Shown piece after piece: positions 45,863 through 54,624 of a stretch of DNA of 64,000 bases. Below the pieces are notes generated by a model. The model searched no databases. It saw only the letters and a list, made by a program, of their open reading frames with translations, and had not been told where the DNA came from. A program made the position numbers and the translations under genes. The stretch's first letter is position 1; every line of letters begins with the position of its first letter. This stretch comes from Enhygromyxa salina (GTDB lineage Bacteria; Myxococcota_A; Polyangia; Nannocystales; Nannocystaceae): assembly GCF_002994615.1 (NCBI RefSeq), contig NZ_PVNK01000127.1:1-64000 (forward strand). The letters are read 5' to 3'.

Positions 45863-45884
45863 TCTAGCAGCCCGGGCTGCTAGA
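45863..45884. repeat. Palindromic element remnant supplying a stop codon
   Basis: This 22-bp perfect palindrome (tctagcagccc / gggctgctaga) matches the tips of the 57412 element joined at their ends. It overlaps the 3' end of the gene at 45880, whose TAG stop comes from the repeat. Confidence 0.7.
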
Positions 45885-47538
45885 AGCTCAGGCCCTCGAG
45901 GACCTTGGCCATGTCGGCCTCGAGCTCCTCGTCGACCTCGCGCTCGACCGCGCGCTCGAGCAGCGCCTGGGCCTTCGCGTGGGTCCAGCCGTTCACCGGG
46001 GCCCCGTCGCCGATCAGGCCCTCGTCGCACCACGAGGCCACGACCAGCAGGGCGCCTCGGCGCACGCGCGTCACGGGTGACTGCAGGGCCGCCTCGACCA
46101 GGTCGAGGCCCCGGCCTGGATCGTCGACCAAGCTCTGCACGACCACGAGCAGGGTGTCGTGGACGTCGTACTGGGGCTGGAGCCCGCTCTCGTGCGCGGG
46201 GCCCGTGGCGATCTCGGTGATCGGTAGCAGGCGCCTGGCGAGCTCGAGGGCCTGCGCGAAGCGGTCGGGCTCTTCGGCCTGGAGCAGCCGAAACCACGAC
46301 GGCGAGCTGCGCGGGTTGGCCTCGACGCGGCGCAGGTGGTGATCCCAGGCGTCGATGTCGAGCAGCTGCGCGGCCGCGTCGGCCTGGTGAAAGCGCTCGA
46401 GCGACTCGGCCTCGAGGCCGGCGTGGACCAGCGCCTCCCACTCGGGGCGAGCGGCCACGCGCGCGCACATGTCGAGCACGGCGCGGCGGATGTCGAGGGT
46501 CCAGCCGAGCTCGCGGAGGGTCTCGTCGTCCTCGAGCTCCTCGCCGACGGGGCCGATGAACTCGCGCAGCTGCTCGGCCACGAGCAGGTGGGCGAGGTCG
46601 AGCGGGCGGTGCTCGGGCCGGCGCGCGAGGTGGCGCAGGTAGGCCGCGGCCGCGCGCGGGGCGTGTTCGTAGTCTTCGATGTCCTCGGCCGGGCCACCGT
46701 TGAGCAGGGCCGAGAAGATCCCGGCCGCGCCGTCGAGCAGCGGGTCGTCGACGATGTCGGCCTCGAGCGCGCCCGCGAGGTCACCGACCATCGCGCAGGT
46801 GTGGGCGAGGTACTCGTCCATCACGTCGTTGCGAAACCCGTCGCGGACCAGCCACGCGAGGATCTCCGGGTCCTTGGTGTCGGCGAGGCGCTCGACCGCG
46901 TGGATCCGGCCCCAGCCCCGCGCGCCCTTGGCCAGCTCCCACAGCTCGCGGTCGGCGTGCTCGAGGGTGCTGGCCAGGGCCACGGTCGAGAACAGCGTGA
47001 ACTCTTCGTGGCGCCCGATGGTCAGGAGGGTCTCGCGCTCGTCGCAGCCGACGAGCACGCCGAGCATGCTGATGCCGAGCTTCACGACCTCGCGATCGGG
47101 GGCGGCCCGGACCAGGAAGAGCGCGAGCTCGTGGAAGCGATCGGGGTCGAGGTTGCCGTTGCCGACGAGCTCGGCGAGGACGTCGTCGAGCACGCCGAGG
47201 ACCGGCGCCCGGGTCAGCAGCCGGGTGAGGTGCTCGAGGTAGGCGGGCGTGGCCGAGCCCAAGAGATCGCGCACGGCCTTGACGATCTGCTTGGCCCGGA
47301 GGCGCTCGTCCTCGACCTGGGTGTGCCGACCGATCACGCCGTCGAGGGCGCCAGCGGCCCAGCGCAGACCACCGCGCGCGCGCTGTTCGTCGTCGGGCAG
47401 GGCGAGGTCGAGGTGAACCTCGCCGGGGGAGGCGCCGAGCTCACGCTCGACGTGCTCGTAGATCGACGGTCGCCCGGCCCACACGCGCGGGGCGTCGAGC
47501 TTGTCGAGGGACCACAGCTGAACTTGAGACGATCGCAT
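45880..47538 (-). CDS. Helical protein of unknown function
   Basis: This 552-residue protein without signal peptide or transmembrane helix consists of Leu/Ala/Glu-rich helices in pairs (for example VKLGISMLGVLVGCDERE, LARRPEHRPLDLAHLLVAEQL), suggesting a HEAT-like or armadillo-like solenoid. No catalytic motif or family recognised. ATG 47538 (MRSSQVQLWSL) is chosen; the open frame runs 49 codons further upstream but that part is Arg/Pro-rich and unlike the rest. The last codon is followed by a TAG inside a palindromic repeat. Function unknown. Confidence 0.7.
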   Translation of the reverse strand: MRSSQVQLWSLDKLDAPRVWAGRPSIYEHVERELGASPGEVHLDLALPDDEQRARGGLRWAAGALDGVIGRHTQVEDERLRAKQIVKAVRDLLGSATPAYLEHLTRLLTRAPVLGVLDDVLAELVGNGNLDPDRFHELALFLVRAAPDREVVKLGISMLGVLVGCDERETLLTIGRHEEFTLFSTVALASTLEHADRELWELAKGARGWGRIHAVERLADTKDPEILAWLVRDGFRNDVMDEYLAHTCAMVGDLAGALEADIVDDPLLDGAAGIFSALLNGGPAEDIEDYEHAPRAAAAYLRHLARRPEHRPLDLAHLLVAEQLREFIGPVGEELEDDETLRELGWTLDIRRAVLDMCARVAARPEWEALVHAGLEAESLERFHQADAAAQLLDIDAWDHHLRRVEANPRSSPSWFRLLQAEEPDRFAQALELARRLLPITEIATGPAHESGLQPQYDVHDTLLVVVQSLVDDPGRGLDLVEAALQSPVTRVRRGALLVVASWCDEGLIGDGAPVNGWTHAKAQALLERAVEREVDEELEADMAKVLEGLSF

Positions 47539-47681
47539 CCGGACGCTGGCGAGCCCGGGTGACCGGGTCCGCTCTACACACTGCCAAGGGTGAAGGTTTT
47601 CCCGCCGACGGGCAAGACGAGCCGGGCGAGAAAGCGCGGGCGTCGAGCTCACGACCCCGAACGCACGCGCAGATCCGTGAG

Positions 47682-47744
47682 CCAACCCGCAGGTTGGACC
47701 GCGCAGACACCCGCCTTACGTCCAGGCTGCTTACGTGCAGGCTG
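47682..47744. other. Hairpin and 15-bp direct repeat in intergenic gap
   Basis: A 6-bp stem hairpin (ccaacc-cgca-ggttgg, 47682-47697) is followed by two adjacent 15-bp repeats, cttacgtccaggctg and cttacgtgcaggctg (47715-47744). The gap lies just past the lysoplasmalogenase gene and before the start of the 45880 gene, so it may hold a terminator and operator. Confidence 0.4.
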
Positions 47745-47757
47745 AACGAAGAACCCG

Positions 47758-48438
47758 TTAGCGCAGGCCGAGCACCGAAAGCGCCAGACACAGCTGACCG
47801 AGGTAGTAGGCCGGCAGACCCCAGAGACGATTTAGAAACTCTGGCTGCACGAAGCGCTCGCGCGCGACCGAGAGATCCGACAGGTAGAACGACACCGCGC
47901 CGAGCAAAAGTAGGTGCGAGGCCCCAGCGCGCCACGCTCCGATTGCCAGCGTCAGCATGATCGAGATGACGACGATGTAGGCGCGGACCGGCAGGCGCAT
48001 GTCGTCATCGACGCGATCGCGAAGCCAGCGATCGACGAGCAACCCGGCCAGCGCCAACAGCGGCGCGGCGGTCAGCGCGGCGGTGGCGTCGAAGCCATGG
48101 ACCGCGAAGGCGACGCAGTAGCCGACGTGGCCGAGCAAGAAGGCGCCGAGCCCGGCGAGGAAGATCGGCTTGGCCCGACCGAGCAAGAACGCGTCGCCGA
48201 GCCACGACAAGACCAGACCGACGAACAACCACCGACCCCACCCGAGCTCGAGCGCGCCCGCGTTGATGGCCGTCAACAAAAAGCCCGTCGAGGCGGCGAG
48301 CTTGGTGACCGCGGTCGCGATCGTCCACTCGCGGTGCTGCACGAACAGGTGGAGGCCGAGGGCCGCGAGGGTCAGGGCGACCCACAGCTCTGCGGCCGCG
48401 GGGATCTCGAGCGGGACCGGCGAGAACATCGCCGCCAT
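47758..48438 (-). CDS. YhhN/TMEM86 family protein (lysoplasmalogenase-like)
   Basis: This 226-residue polytopic membrane protein has about eight helices. Motifs of the YhhN/TMEM86 family are the charged KLAAS in helix 2, LSWLGDAFLL and GHVGYCVAF, and AVSFYLSDLSVARERF near the end. Members hydrolyse the vinyl-ether bond of lysoplasmalogen. Myxobacteria contain ether lipids and plasmalogens, so the role is plausible. It is the last gene of a tight operon with the reductase (4 bp gap) and epoxide hydrolase. ATG 48438 gives a sensible N-terminus. Confidence 0.8.
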   Translation of the reverse strand: MAAMFSPVPLEIPAAAELWVALTLAALGLHLFVQHREWTIATAVTKLAASTGFLLTAINAGALELGWGRWLFVGLVLSWLGDAFLLGRAKPIFLAGLGAFLLGHVGYCVAFAVHGFDATAALTAAPLLALAGLLVDRWLRDRVDDDMRLPVRAYIVVISIMLTLAIGAWRAGASHLLLLGAVSFYLSDLSVARERFVQPEFLNRLWGLPAYYLGQLCLALSVLGLR

Positions 48439-48442
48439 CTTG

Positions 48443-49192
48443 TCAGCTTCGACCGAGCGCGGCCAGCAGCCGATCGTGGACCGGGGTCGCGACGCCGCGC
48501 TCGCGCGCGGTCTCGACGAACCACCCGTTGCGCCAGCGCCACTCTTTGACGGCCCCGCGGTAGCCCGCGATCGAGCGCGAGTAGGCGCTGAGCCGATCGA
48601 CGAGCGCGGCGAGATCGAGCTCGACACCGAGCGCGGGCCCGCCGACCGCGAGCAGCTCGGCGACGAGCTCGCCGAGGCGCTCGCCGTGGTCCTCGACCAC
48701 GGTCCCGACATCGCATCCGAGCGCCTCGCACAGGAGCCCGAAGGCGCAGTTCCAGATCAGCTTCTCGAGCTCGACCTCCGCGAAGGCCTGCGCGTCGACG
48801 AGCGCGGCCGGCAGGCCCACGGCGCGAAAGGCCTCGACGAGGGTCGGCGCGTGGGCGCCGACGAAGGGGCTCTCGCCGCCGGGCTCGATCGGGGCTCCGC
48901 GCGCGGGCACGGCCATGAACAACAGCCCGCGGGTCGCGTCGGCGAGGCCCTGCTCGCGCAGCCATGGGCGCAGCATGCCGTTTTGGATGAACACGAGATC
49001 GGCCCGGCGCCGCGCGGGCACGCGCTCGAGCACCGCGGGCAGATCATCGTTGCGGACCGCGACCAAGATCGCCTCGCCAGGGTCACGCTCGAGCAGCTCG
49101 TCGCCGCTGTGGCGGTCGACCAAGCCAAACACGGCGGGATCGCGCTGGTGGAGGGCCGTCCCGATCCGCCCGGCGCCGATGACCGCGATCAC
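48443..49192 (-). CDS. NAD(P)-binding oxidoreductase, ketopantoate reductase-like
   Basis: This 249-residue protein starts at GTG 49192 with an N-terminal Rossmann motif (AVIGAGRIGTAL, GxGxxG) and a helical C-terminal half with EKLIWNCAFGLLCEALG, a pattern seen in ApbA/PanE-type reductases (a K..N segment). The family fits, but the conserved active-site details for ketopantoate are not certain, so the substrate is open. Start overlaps the hydrolase stop by 4 bp (GTGA). Confidence 0.65.
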   Translation of the reverse strand: MIAVIGAGRIGTALHQRDPAVFGLVDRHSGDELLERDPGEAILVAVRNDDLPAVLERVPARRRADLVFIQNGMLRPWLREQGLADATRGLLFMAVPARGAPIEPGGESPFVGAHAPTLVEAFRAVGLPAALVDAQAFAEVELEKLIWNCAFGLLCEALGCDVGTVVEDHGERLGELVAELLAVGGPALGVELDLAALVDRLSAYSRSIAGYRGAVKEWRWRNGWFVETARERGVATPVHDRLLAALGRS

Positions 49193-50088
49193 GAGAGCCC
49201 CTCCCCGGTCGCCCGCTCGAAGTGCTCGCGCAGGGCCGCGTTGACCTCTTTGGCGGCCTCCTGGGCCGGGAAGTGGCCGGCGTCCTCGAGCAGCACACGA
49301 TCGAAGGGATCGACCCACGACTCATAGTGGGTCGGGTCGGCAAACCACGGCCCGAGCGCGTGGTCGCGCAGGCCCCAGATCAACCGGGTCGGGACGTGGA
49401 TCGGCACCAGCCGGCGCAGCAGGTGGCGGAGCGCCGCGCGGTAGTAGTTGATGCCGGGCAGCCCGCGCTCGCGGACCTGGCGGATGTAGGGCTCGAGCCG
49501 CTCGTGAGTGAACGGCTCGCGGTTGTAGGCGTTGTTGCGCATGACCTCGGTGATCAGCTCGGGGTTCCCTCGCATGCGTCGCTCGGGCAGCCACGGGAGC
49601 TGAAAAAAGAACACGTACCAGCTCCGGCGCACCTGCTCGAGCCGACGCAGCTCCTTGACCATGATCTGCAGCGGCGGACAGTTGAGCACGCTGAGGCTGT
49701 GAAGCCGCGCGCCGTAGCGCTGCGCGACCTCCCAGGCCACGGCCCCCCCCCAGTCGTGGCCGACGAGGTGGACCTTGTCGACGCCGAGCGCGTCGATCAG
49801 CTCGACGGTGTCGCGGGCGAGGATGTCGAGGGTGTAGTCGCGCACGCGGCTCGGCGCGTCGGTGCCCCCGTAGCCGCGCATGTCCGGCGCGACCACGCGG
49901 TAGTCGTCGCCGAGCGCCGCGAGCTGCTCGTGCCAGCTGACCGCGAGCTCGGGGAAGCCGTGGAGGCACAGGACCGTCGGCGCGTCCTCGCGCTCGGGCC
50001 CGCGCTCGTACCAACGCACCCGCAGCCCCGAGACCAGGCAACCGACGTAGGTCTGGGTTCCCGGTGGAAAGTGCGCGAGATCATCCAT
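49189..50088 (-). CDS. Alpha/beta hydrolase, epoxide hydrolase-like
   Basis: This 299-residue enzyme has the oxyanion motif HGFPE, nucleophile Asp112 in GHDWGG (Asp rather than Ser points to epoxide hydrolase or haloalkane dehalogenase), cap-domain tyrosines and a C-terminal His in EDAGHFPAQE. Epoxide hydrolase is favoured by HGFPE and DMRGYGGTDAP. ATG 50088 is used. First gene of the operon with the reductase and lysoplasmalogenase-like protein, which may process lipid-derived epoxides, aldehydes or ether lipids; this link is inferred from order only. Confidence 0.85.
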   Translation of the reverse strand: MDDLAHFPPGTQTYVGCLVSGLRVRWYERGPEREDAPTVLCLHGFPELAVSWHEQLAALGDDYRVVAPDMRGYGGTDAPSRVRDYTLDILARDTVELIDALGVDKVHLVGHDWGGAVAWEVAQRYGARLHSLSVLNCPPLQIMVKELRRLEQVRRSWYVFFFQLPWLPERRMRGNPELITEVMRNNAYNREPFTHERLEPYIRQVRERGLPGINYYRAALRHLLRRLVPIHVPTRLIWGLRDHALGPWFADPTHYESWVDPFDRVLLEDAGHFPAQEAAKEVNAALREHFERATGEGLS

Positions 50089-50174
50089 GCCGAACAACGA
50101 GTACCGCGACGTCGCCGCCCGGTCTACGGCTGCAGCGCCGCGCGCAAGATGAGCGCCCGTATTATCCTCGCAGC

Positions 50175-50771
50175 GTGAGCGAACGAGCCCCACACGCGCG
50201 CCGACGCGGACCCGCCCTCGGCCCGAAGACGGCCAGGACCGCGGCCCGGGCCGCCCTCGGCCTCGCCCTCGTCAGCGGATGCCCTGCGACCCCGGCAGCG
50301 GACGCCGGACACGCCGAGGCCGCCAAGTCCAAACCCACGCCCGAGCCCGGGTCCGGGCCGAGGGACTCGGCCGGGCCGGAATTCGTGGCCGCGCCCGCGA
50401 GCGGTGACGTGGTCGAGATCGTCACACGCGAGCGCGAGCGGGCCGCAGCCGAGGGGCGGCTGCTGCTGGTCTACGTCGGCGCGAGCTGGTGCGAGCCCTG
50501 CGAGCACTTCCACGCCGCCGTCGACGACGGCACGCTCGACGCCGCGTTCCCGACCCTGCGTCTGCTCGAGTTCGATCTCGACCGCGACCGCGACCGCCTC
50601 GCCGCCGCCGGCTACAGCTCGCGGATGATCCCGCTGTTCGTGGCCCCGGGCCCCGACGGCCGCGCGGGGCCTCGCCGGACCGAAGGCGGGATCAAGGGCC
50701 CCGAGGCCGTCGAGCACCTGCGCCCGCGCCTCGAAGCCCTGGTTCGCGCGGCCACGGCGGACCAGAACTGA
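50175..50771 (+). CDS. Thioredoxin-fold lipoprotein
   Basis: This 198-residue protein starts with GTG 50175 and has a signal with lipobox LVSGC (after an Arg-rich n-region), a Pro/Ala-rich spacer, and a thioredoxin-like domain (about 75-198) with WCEPC (VGASWCEPCEHFH) as redox site. The cis-Pro segment is MIPLFVAPG. It probably handles disulfides or reduces oxidised proteins outside the inner membrane. It is divergent from the hydrolase operon; the peroxiredoxin at 50931 follows on the same strand. Confidence 0.8.
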   Translation: MSERAPHARRRGPALGPKTARTAARAALGLALVSGCPATPAADAGHAEAAKSKPTPEPGSGPRDSAGPEFVAAPASGDVVEIVTRERERAAAEGRLLLVYVGASWCEPCEHFHAAVDDGTLDAAFPTLRLLEFDLDRDRDRLAAAGYSSRMIPLFVAPGPDGRAGPRRTEGGIKGPEAVEHLRPRLEALVRAATADQN

Positions 50772-50930
50772 GTGTCGCCGAGCCGGGTCGAACCGGCCGC
50801 GTCCGTCACCGCGCTCGGGCCCGCACACCCTGCGTCGCGCCCGGCCCGTCCGCGGAAATCTTGCCCAATCGTGAACGTCCGTCGGCCGATAGGCTGGCGA
50901 CACACCACGACCACGACCACGAGGCAAACC

Positions 50931-51653
50931 ATGGACACTTCAGATCTCCAACGCGCCATCGAGAACTTCCTCAACCGCCTGCGCAGCGTCGGCAAGACCG
51001 AGCCCAAGGGCGTCCCGCCGACCTTCCTCCAGATCAACGGCCCGGCCCCGGACTTCGAGGCCAAGACCACCCACGGCGACATTCGCCTGTCGAGCTGGAA
51101 CAAGGACAAGTGGGTGATCTTGTTCTCTCACCCCGCCGACTTCACCCCAGTCTGCACCACGGAGTTCGTCGGCTTCGCCAAGCGCTGGAAGGAGTTTCAG
51201 GAGCGCGACGTCGCGCTGATCGGCAACTCGATCGACAGCGTCTATGCCCACATCGCCTGGGCCCGCAACATCGAGGACAAGCTCGGGACCAAGATCCCCT
51301 TCCCGATCATCGCCGATCTCGACATGAAGGTCGCGAAGGCCTACGGCATGCTCCACGTCGCGAGCTCCGACACCTCCGCGATCCGGGCGCTGTTCGTCAT
51401 CGACCCCAAGCGCACGCTGCGAGCGATGATCTACTACCCGCTCAGCGTCGGCCGGAACATCGACGAGATCCTCCGGGTCGTCGACGCCCTCCAGATGACC
51501 GACGAGACCGGGCTCGCGGCCCCGGCCAACTGGAAGCCCGGCGAGGCCGCGATCATGCCCCCGCCCCAGACCATGGACGAGGCCGAGGCCCGGATGAAGG
51601 AGCGCGAGGCCCAGGTCGAGGACTGGTACTACGCCAAGAAGAAGTCCGCCTGA
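50931..51653 (+). CDS. 1-Cys peroxiredoxin (Prx6-type)
   Basis: This 240-residue peroxidase has the peroxidatic Cys in DFTPVCTTEF, the downstream Arg in the RALFVIDPKRTLRAMIYYP segment, and a long C-terminal domain (PANWKPGEAAIMPPP) as in Prx6 proteins. No resolving Cys is seen. ATG 50931 is used. It has an N-terminal extension of about 40 residues (MDTSDLQRAIENFLNRLRSV) compared with common Prx6, of unknown use. An earlier thioredoxin-like lipoprotein (50175) is in another compartment, so it is not the direct reductant. Confidence 0.92.
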   Translation: MDTSDLQRAIENFLNRLRSVGKTEPKGVPPTFLQINGPAPDFEAKTTHGDIRLSSWNKDKWVILFSHPADFTPVCTTEFVGFAKRWKEFQERDVALIGNSIDSVYAHIAWARNIEDKLGTKIPFPIIADLDMKVAKAYGMLHVASSDTSAIRALFVIDPKRTLRAMIYYPLSVGRNIDEILRVVDALQMTDETGLAAPANWKPGEAAIMPPPQTMDEAEARMKEREAQVEDWYYAKKKSA

Positions 51654-51736
51654 GCCCCGCGAACGCCCGGCGCGCGTGCGCGCGCGCGCACATCCCCCGT
51701 GAACCCGGCGCAGCGAGCGTGTAAAGTCCGGTCAGC

Positions 51737-52843
51737 ATGACGGGACCCGACGCCCAGACCGGCACCCACGAGGAGTTCCCCTGCCAGCAGTGCGGCGCCA
51801 AGCTCGAGTTCGCGCCCGGCAGCACCAAGCTCGAGTGCCCCTACTGCGGCCACACCCAGCAGATCGCGGCCGCCGCCGCCGCGCCGGTCGTCGAGCGCTC
51901 GTTCGCTGACGCCCTGCGCGAGCTTCGGCAGCGGCCGGTCAGCGCGCTCGCGGACAACGGCCACGAGATCCAGTGCAACGGCTGCGGGGCGATCACGGTC
52001 ATCACCGCCCAGGCCGCGGCGTGCCCCTTTTGCGACTCCCCGGTGGTCGTGCCGATCCAAGAAGATCGCGCGACGATCGTGCCCGAGGCCGTGCTGCCCT
52101 TTGCGATCGAGCAGCGCGCCGCGGGCGAGAAATTCAAGACCTGGGTCACGAGCCGGTGGTTCGCGCCCAGCGACCTCGCGGCCAAGGCCAGGCGCGCCCG
52201 CATGGACGGCGTGTACCTGCCCTACTTCACCTACGACGCCCTCGCGCGCGCGTCCTACCGCGGCCAGCGGGGCACCTACTACTACGTGACCGAGACCTAC
52301 ACGGACTCCGAGGGCAAGACCCAGACCCGCCAGGTTCGCAAGACCCGCTGGACCCGGGTCAGCGGCCACATCCAGTGCTACTTCGACGACCTCCTGGTCT
52401 GCGCGTCGAAGTCGCTGCCCGACAAGCTCATCGCCGAGCTCGAGCCCTGGGACCTCGCCGCGCTCACGCCCTTCGACTCGCGCTACCTCAGCGGGTTCAT
52501 GGCCGAGCGGGCCGCGATCGGCCTCGAAGACGGCTTCGCGACCGCCCAGCAAAAGATGGTCCCGACGATCGAGAGCACGATCCGCTCGGACATCGGCGGC
52601 GACACCCAGTCGATCGACAACTACTCGACCTCGCACTCCGACGTGACCTTCAAGCTGTTCTTGCTGCCGCTGTGGCTGTCGAGCTTCCGCTACGACGACA
52701 AGGTCTACCGCTTCGTGGTCAACGCCCGGACCGGTGAGGCCGTCGGCGAGCGGCCCTACAGCACCCTCAAGATCGTGATGGCGGTGCTCGGCGGGATCGC
52801 GCTGATCGCCCTGATCGTGGTCCTGGTCAAGATGTTCGCGTAG
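51737..52843 (+). CDS. Zinc-ribbon membrane protein
   Basis: This 368-residue protein has two zinc ribbons (FPCQQCGAKLEF with CPYCGHT, about 16-40; IQCNGCGAITVI with CPFCDSP, about 75-100), a central soluble domain of about 230 residues (MDGVYLPYFTYDALARASY, TRWTRVSGHIQCYFDDLLV), and one C-terminal transmembrane helix (VMAVLGGIALIALIVVLVKM). Similar proteins are annotated only as TFIIB-type zinc-ribbon proteins; function unknown. The protein should be anchored by its tail with the ribbons in the cytoplasm. Confidence 0.8.
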   Translation: MTGPDAQTGTHEEFPCQQCGAKLEFAPGSTKLECPYCGHTQQIAAAAAAPVVERSFADALRELRQRPVSALADNGHEIQCNGCGAITVITAQAAACPFCDSPVVVPIQEDRATIVPEAVLPFAIEQRAAGEKFKTWVTSRWFAPSDLAAKARRARMDGVYLPYFTYDALARASYRGQRGTYYYVTETYTDSEGKTQTRQVRKTRWTRVSGHIQCYFDDLLVCASKSLPDKLIAELEPWDLAALTPFDSRYLSGFMAERAAIGLEDGFATAQQKMVPTIESTIRSDIGGDTQSIDNYSTSHSDVTFKLFLLPLWLSSFRYDDKVYRFVVNARTGEAVGERPYSTLKIVMAVLGGIALIALIVVLVKMFA

Positions 52844-52853
52844 GAGCGCAGCT

Positions 52854-54560
52854 CTACTTGCGCATCGACAGGCGCAGGCCGAGGCCGTCGCCGTGCTTGC
52901 CCATGCCCAGCACGAACGCGCGCATCGGCATCTTCAGCTCGGCGGGCGCGAGCGCGGCGACGTCGGCGTAGAAGAACAGGCTCTCGGTCTGGGCCTTCGA
53001 GCTCGCAAGCGCGCGCTCGAGATCCTCGGACAGCTCGAGGGCCTCGCCCTCGCCGCGGGCCGCGTCGATCAGCGCGCGCATGTTCGCGGCGTCCTCGGCG
53101 GCCGAGGCCATGGCCCCGAACCCGCGGCCGGCCTCATCAAAGGTCGCGAAGTGCATCGCCTGCGTGGCCGCGCCCATGGCCTCGATCGAGGCCCGCTGCT
53201 CGGCGGGCATGTCGCTCAGATCGAAGCGCGTCGCGTAGACGTCGACGCCGACGCCGTCGTGGCTGAGCGCGTCTTGCTCGTAGCTCGTCGTCACACCCAT
53301 GCCCATCGCCTTCGTGCCCGAACCGTCGGCCGGCGCCGCCTTGGTCATCGCGCCGATCATCGCCCGCCAGGCCTCGCGCATGGCCGCGGCGTCCGAGCTC
53401 GCGAGCAGCGCGCTGAGCTTCAGACCTCCGGAGCCCTGGCTCGGGGTCAGGCTCAACTGCATGGTCATCGCAAACTCGCCATCGAGGGTCGCGAGCCAGG
53501 GATCGAAGAGCGCGGTCCAGTCCGCGGCCGTCAGCCCGAGGTTGTAGGTCGCCGCGGTGCCCTCGACCAGGAACGCCTCGAGCCCGGCCATGGCGGCGCC
53601 TGCGTGGATCTGCCCGGAGCAGAGCATGCCGTAGTTGGCCGAGTTCGGGAGCTTGGCCACCAGCGCGTGCTCGGCCGGGACCTGGGCGGAGACAAAGGAC
53701 CCGAAGGTGCTGCCCGCGATCGGGTACATGCGCACGAACAGATCCGTGGTCGTTTGACCGGGGCTGACGCTCACGACCACGCGCTGGGTCTGGCGACCGA
53801 CGGCGAGCATCGCGTTTGCGTACTTGCGCAGCAGCTCCACGCTCTGGGCGTTGACCCCCGGCGTCCCCAGCATCGCGCCGCCCATCTCGGTCAGGACCTG
53901 ATCGATCTGCGGCGAGAGGGCGTCGAGCAGCGGGCCCAGGTAGAGGATCAGCTCGGTGTGATCCGGCTGCGCGCGCAGCTGGTCAAACGCGAAGCCCTCG
54001 ACCGCGCTGACGACCGCGGGCGGACCGATCAACGCGAGGCCGTCGCGGACCCGGATCTCGCGACCGGCCTTGACCGCCCGCGCGCCGAGCTCGTCCTGGT
54101 CGGCCGCGGCGACGAGCAGCGCGAAGGGCTCGGGGTGGGCCGCGGGGTCGAGCACGACGATCGAGATCGGGGCCGAGAGATCGGCGGCCTTGTCGAGGCT
54201 CAGGCCCGCGACCTGGCGGAGCAAGAAGGGCAGCTGCGCCCGGAGCTGGGCCGCCGAGCCGGGCTTGACGCCGTCGAGAGCCGCGCCGAGATCCGCGAGC
54301 TGCTTGCCGCTCGGCAGCTGCACGGTCGCCACGACTCCGGCGGGCGCGGTCACGGCCGCCGAGTCGACGGTCGGTGGCGCGACCTCGGGCAGCGGCGCAG
54401 CTTCGGCCGCGGGCGTGGGCGCGGCGGGCTTGGCCGCCGCCTGCTCGGCGTCCGCCTTCCCGCGCTGACTCCCCGCGCGTTGATTGGTTTGGTCACCGCA
54501 TGCCGAGCCGAGCGCGAGCGCGGACAGCAGCGTGAGGAGGCGAGCTCGATCGAGGCGCAT
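52854..54560 (-). CDS. Secreted lipoprotein of unknown function
   Basis: This 568-residue protein has a lipobox (ALGSAC, Cys21), an Ala/Pro-rich linker and a long Ala/Leu/Asp-rich body. The spacing of segments such as PFALLVAAADQDELGARAVK and AMTMQLSLTPSQGSGGLKLS suggests repeated alpha/beta units, as in myxobacterial proteins of DUF3352 type, but I cannot assign the family. ATG 54560 lies 65 bp from the divergent PlsC start. No catalytic motif recognised. Confidence 0.7.
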   Translation of the reverse strand: MRLDRARLLTLLSALALGSACGDQTNQRAGSQRGKADAEQAAAKPAAPTPAAEAAPLPEVAPPTVDSAAVTAPAGVVATVQLPSGKQLADLGAALDGVKPGSAAQLRAQLPFLLRQVAGLSLDKAADLSAPISIVVLDPAAHPEPFALLVAAADQDELGARAVKAGREIRVRDGLALIGPPAVVSAVEGFAFDQLRAQPDHTELILYLGPLLDALSPQIDQVLTEMGGAMLGTPGVNAQSVELLRKYANAMLAVGRQTQRVVVSVSPGQTTTDLFVRMYPIAGSTFGSFVSAQVPAEHALVAKLPNSANYGMLCSGQIHAGAAMAGLEAFLVEGTAATYNLGLTAADWTALFDPWLATLDGEFAMTMQLSLTPSQGSGGLKLSALLASSDAAAMREAWRAMIGAMTKAAPADGSGTKAMGMGVTTSYEQDALSHDGVGVDVYATRFDLSDMPAEQRASIEAMGAATQAMHFATFDEAGRGFGAMASAAEDAANMRALIDAARGEGEALELSEDLERALASSKAQTESLFFYADVAALAPAELKMPMRAFVLGMGKHGDGLGLRLSMRK

Positions 54561-54624
54561 GGCCGAAGCATACCCGGCCCAGTCAGCGTGGCTGCGCAGC
54601 GACAGATGCTCTACGCTCCCCACG

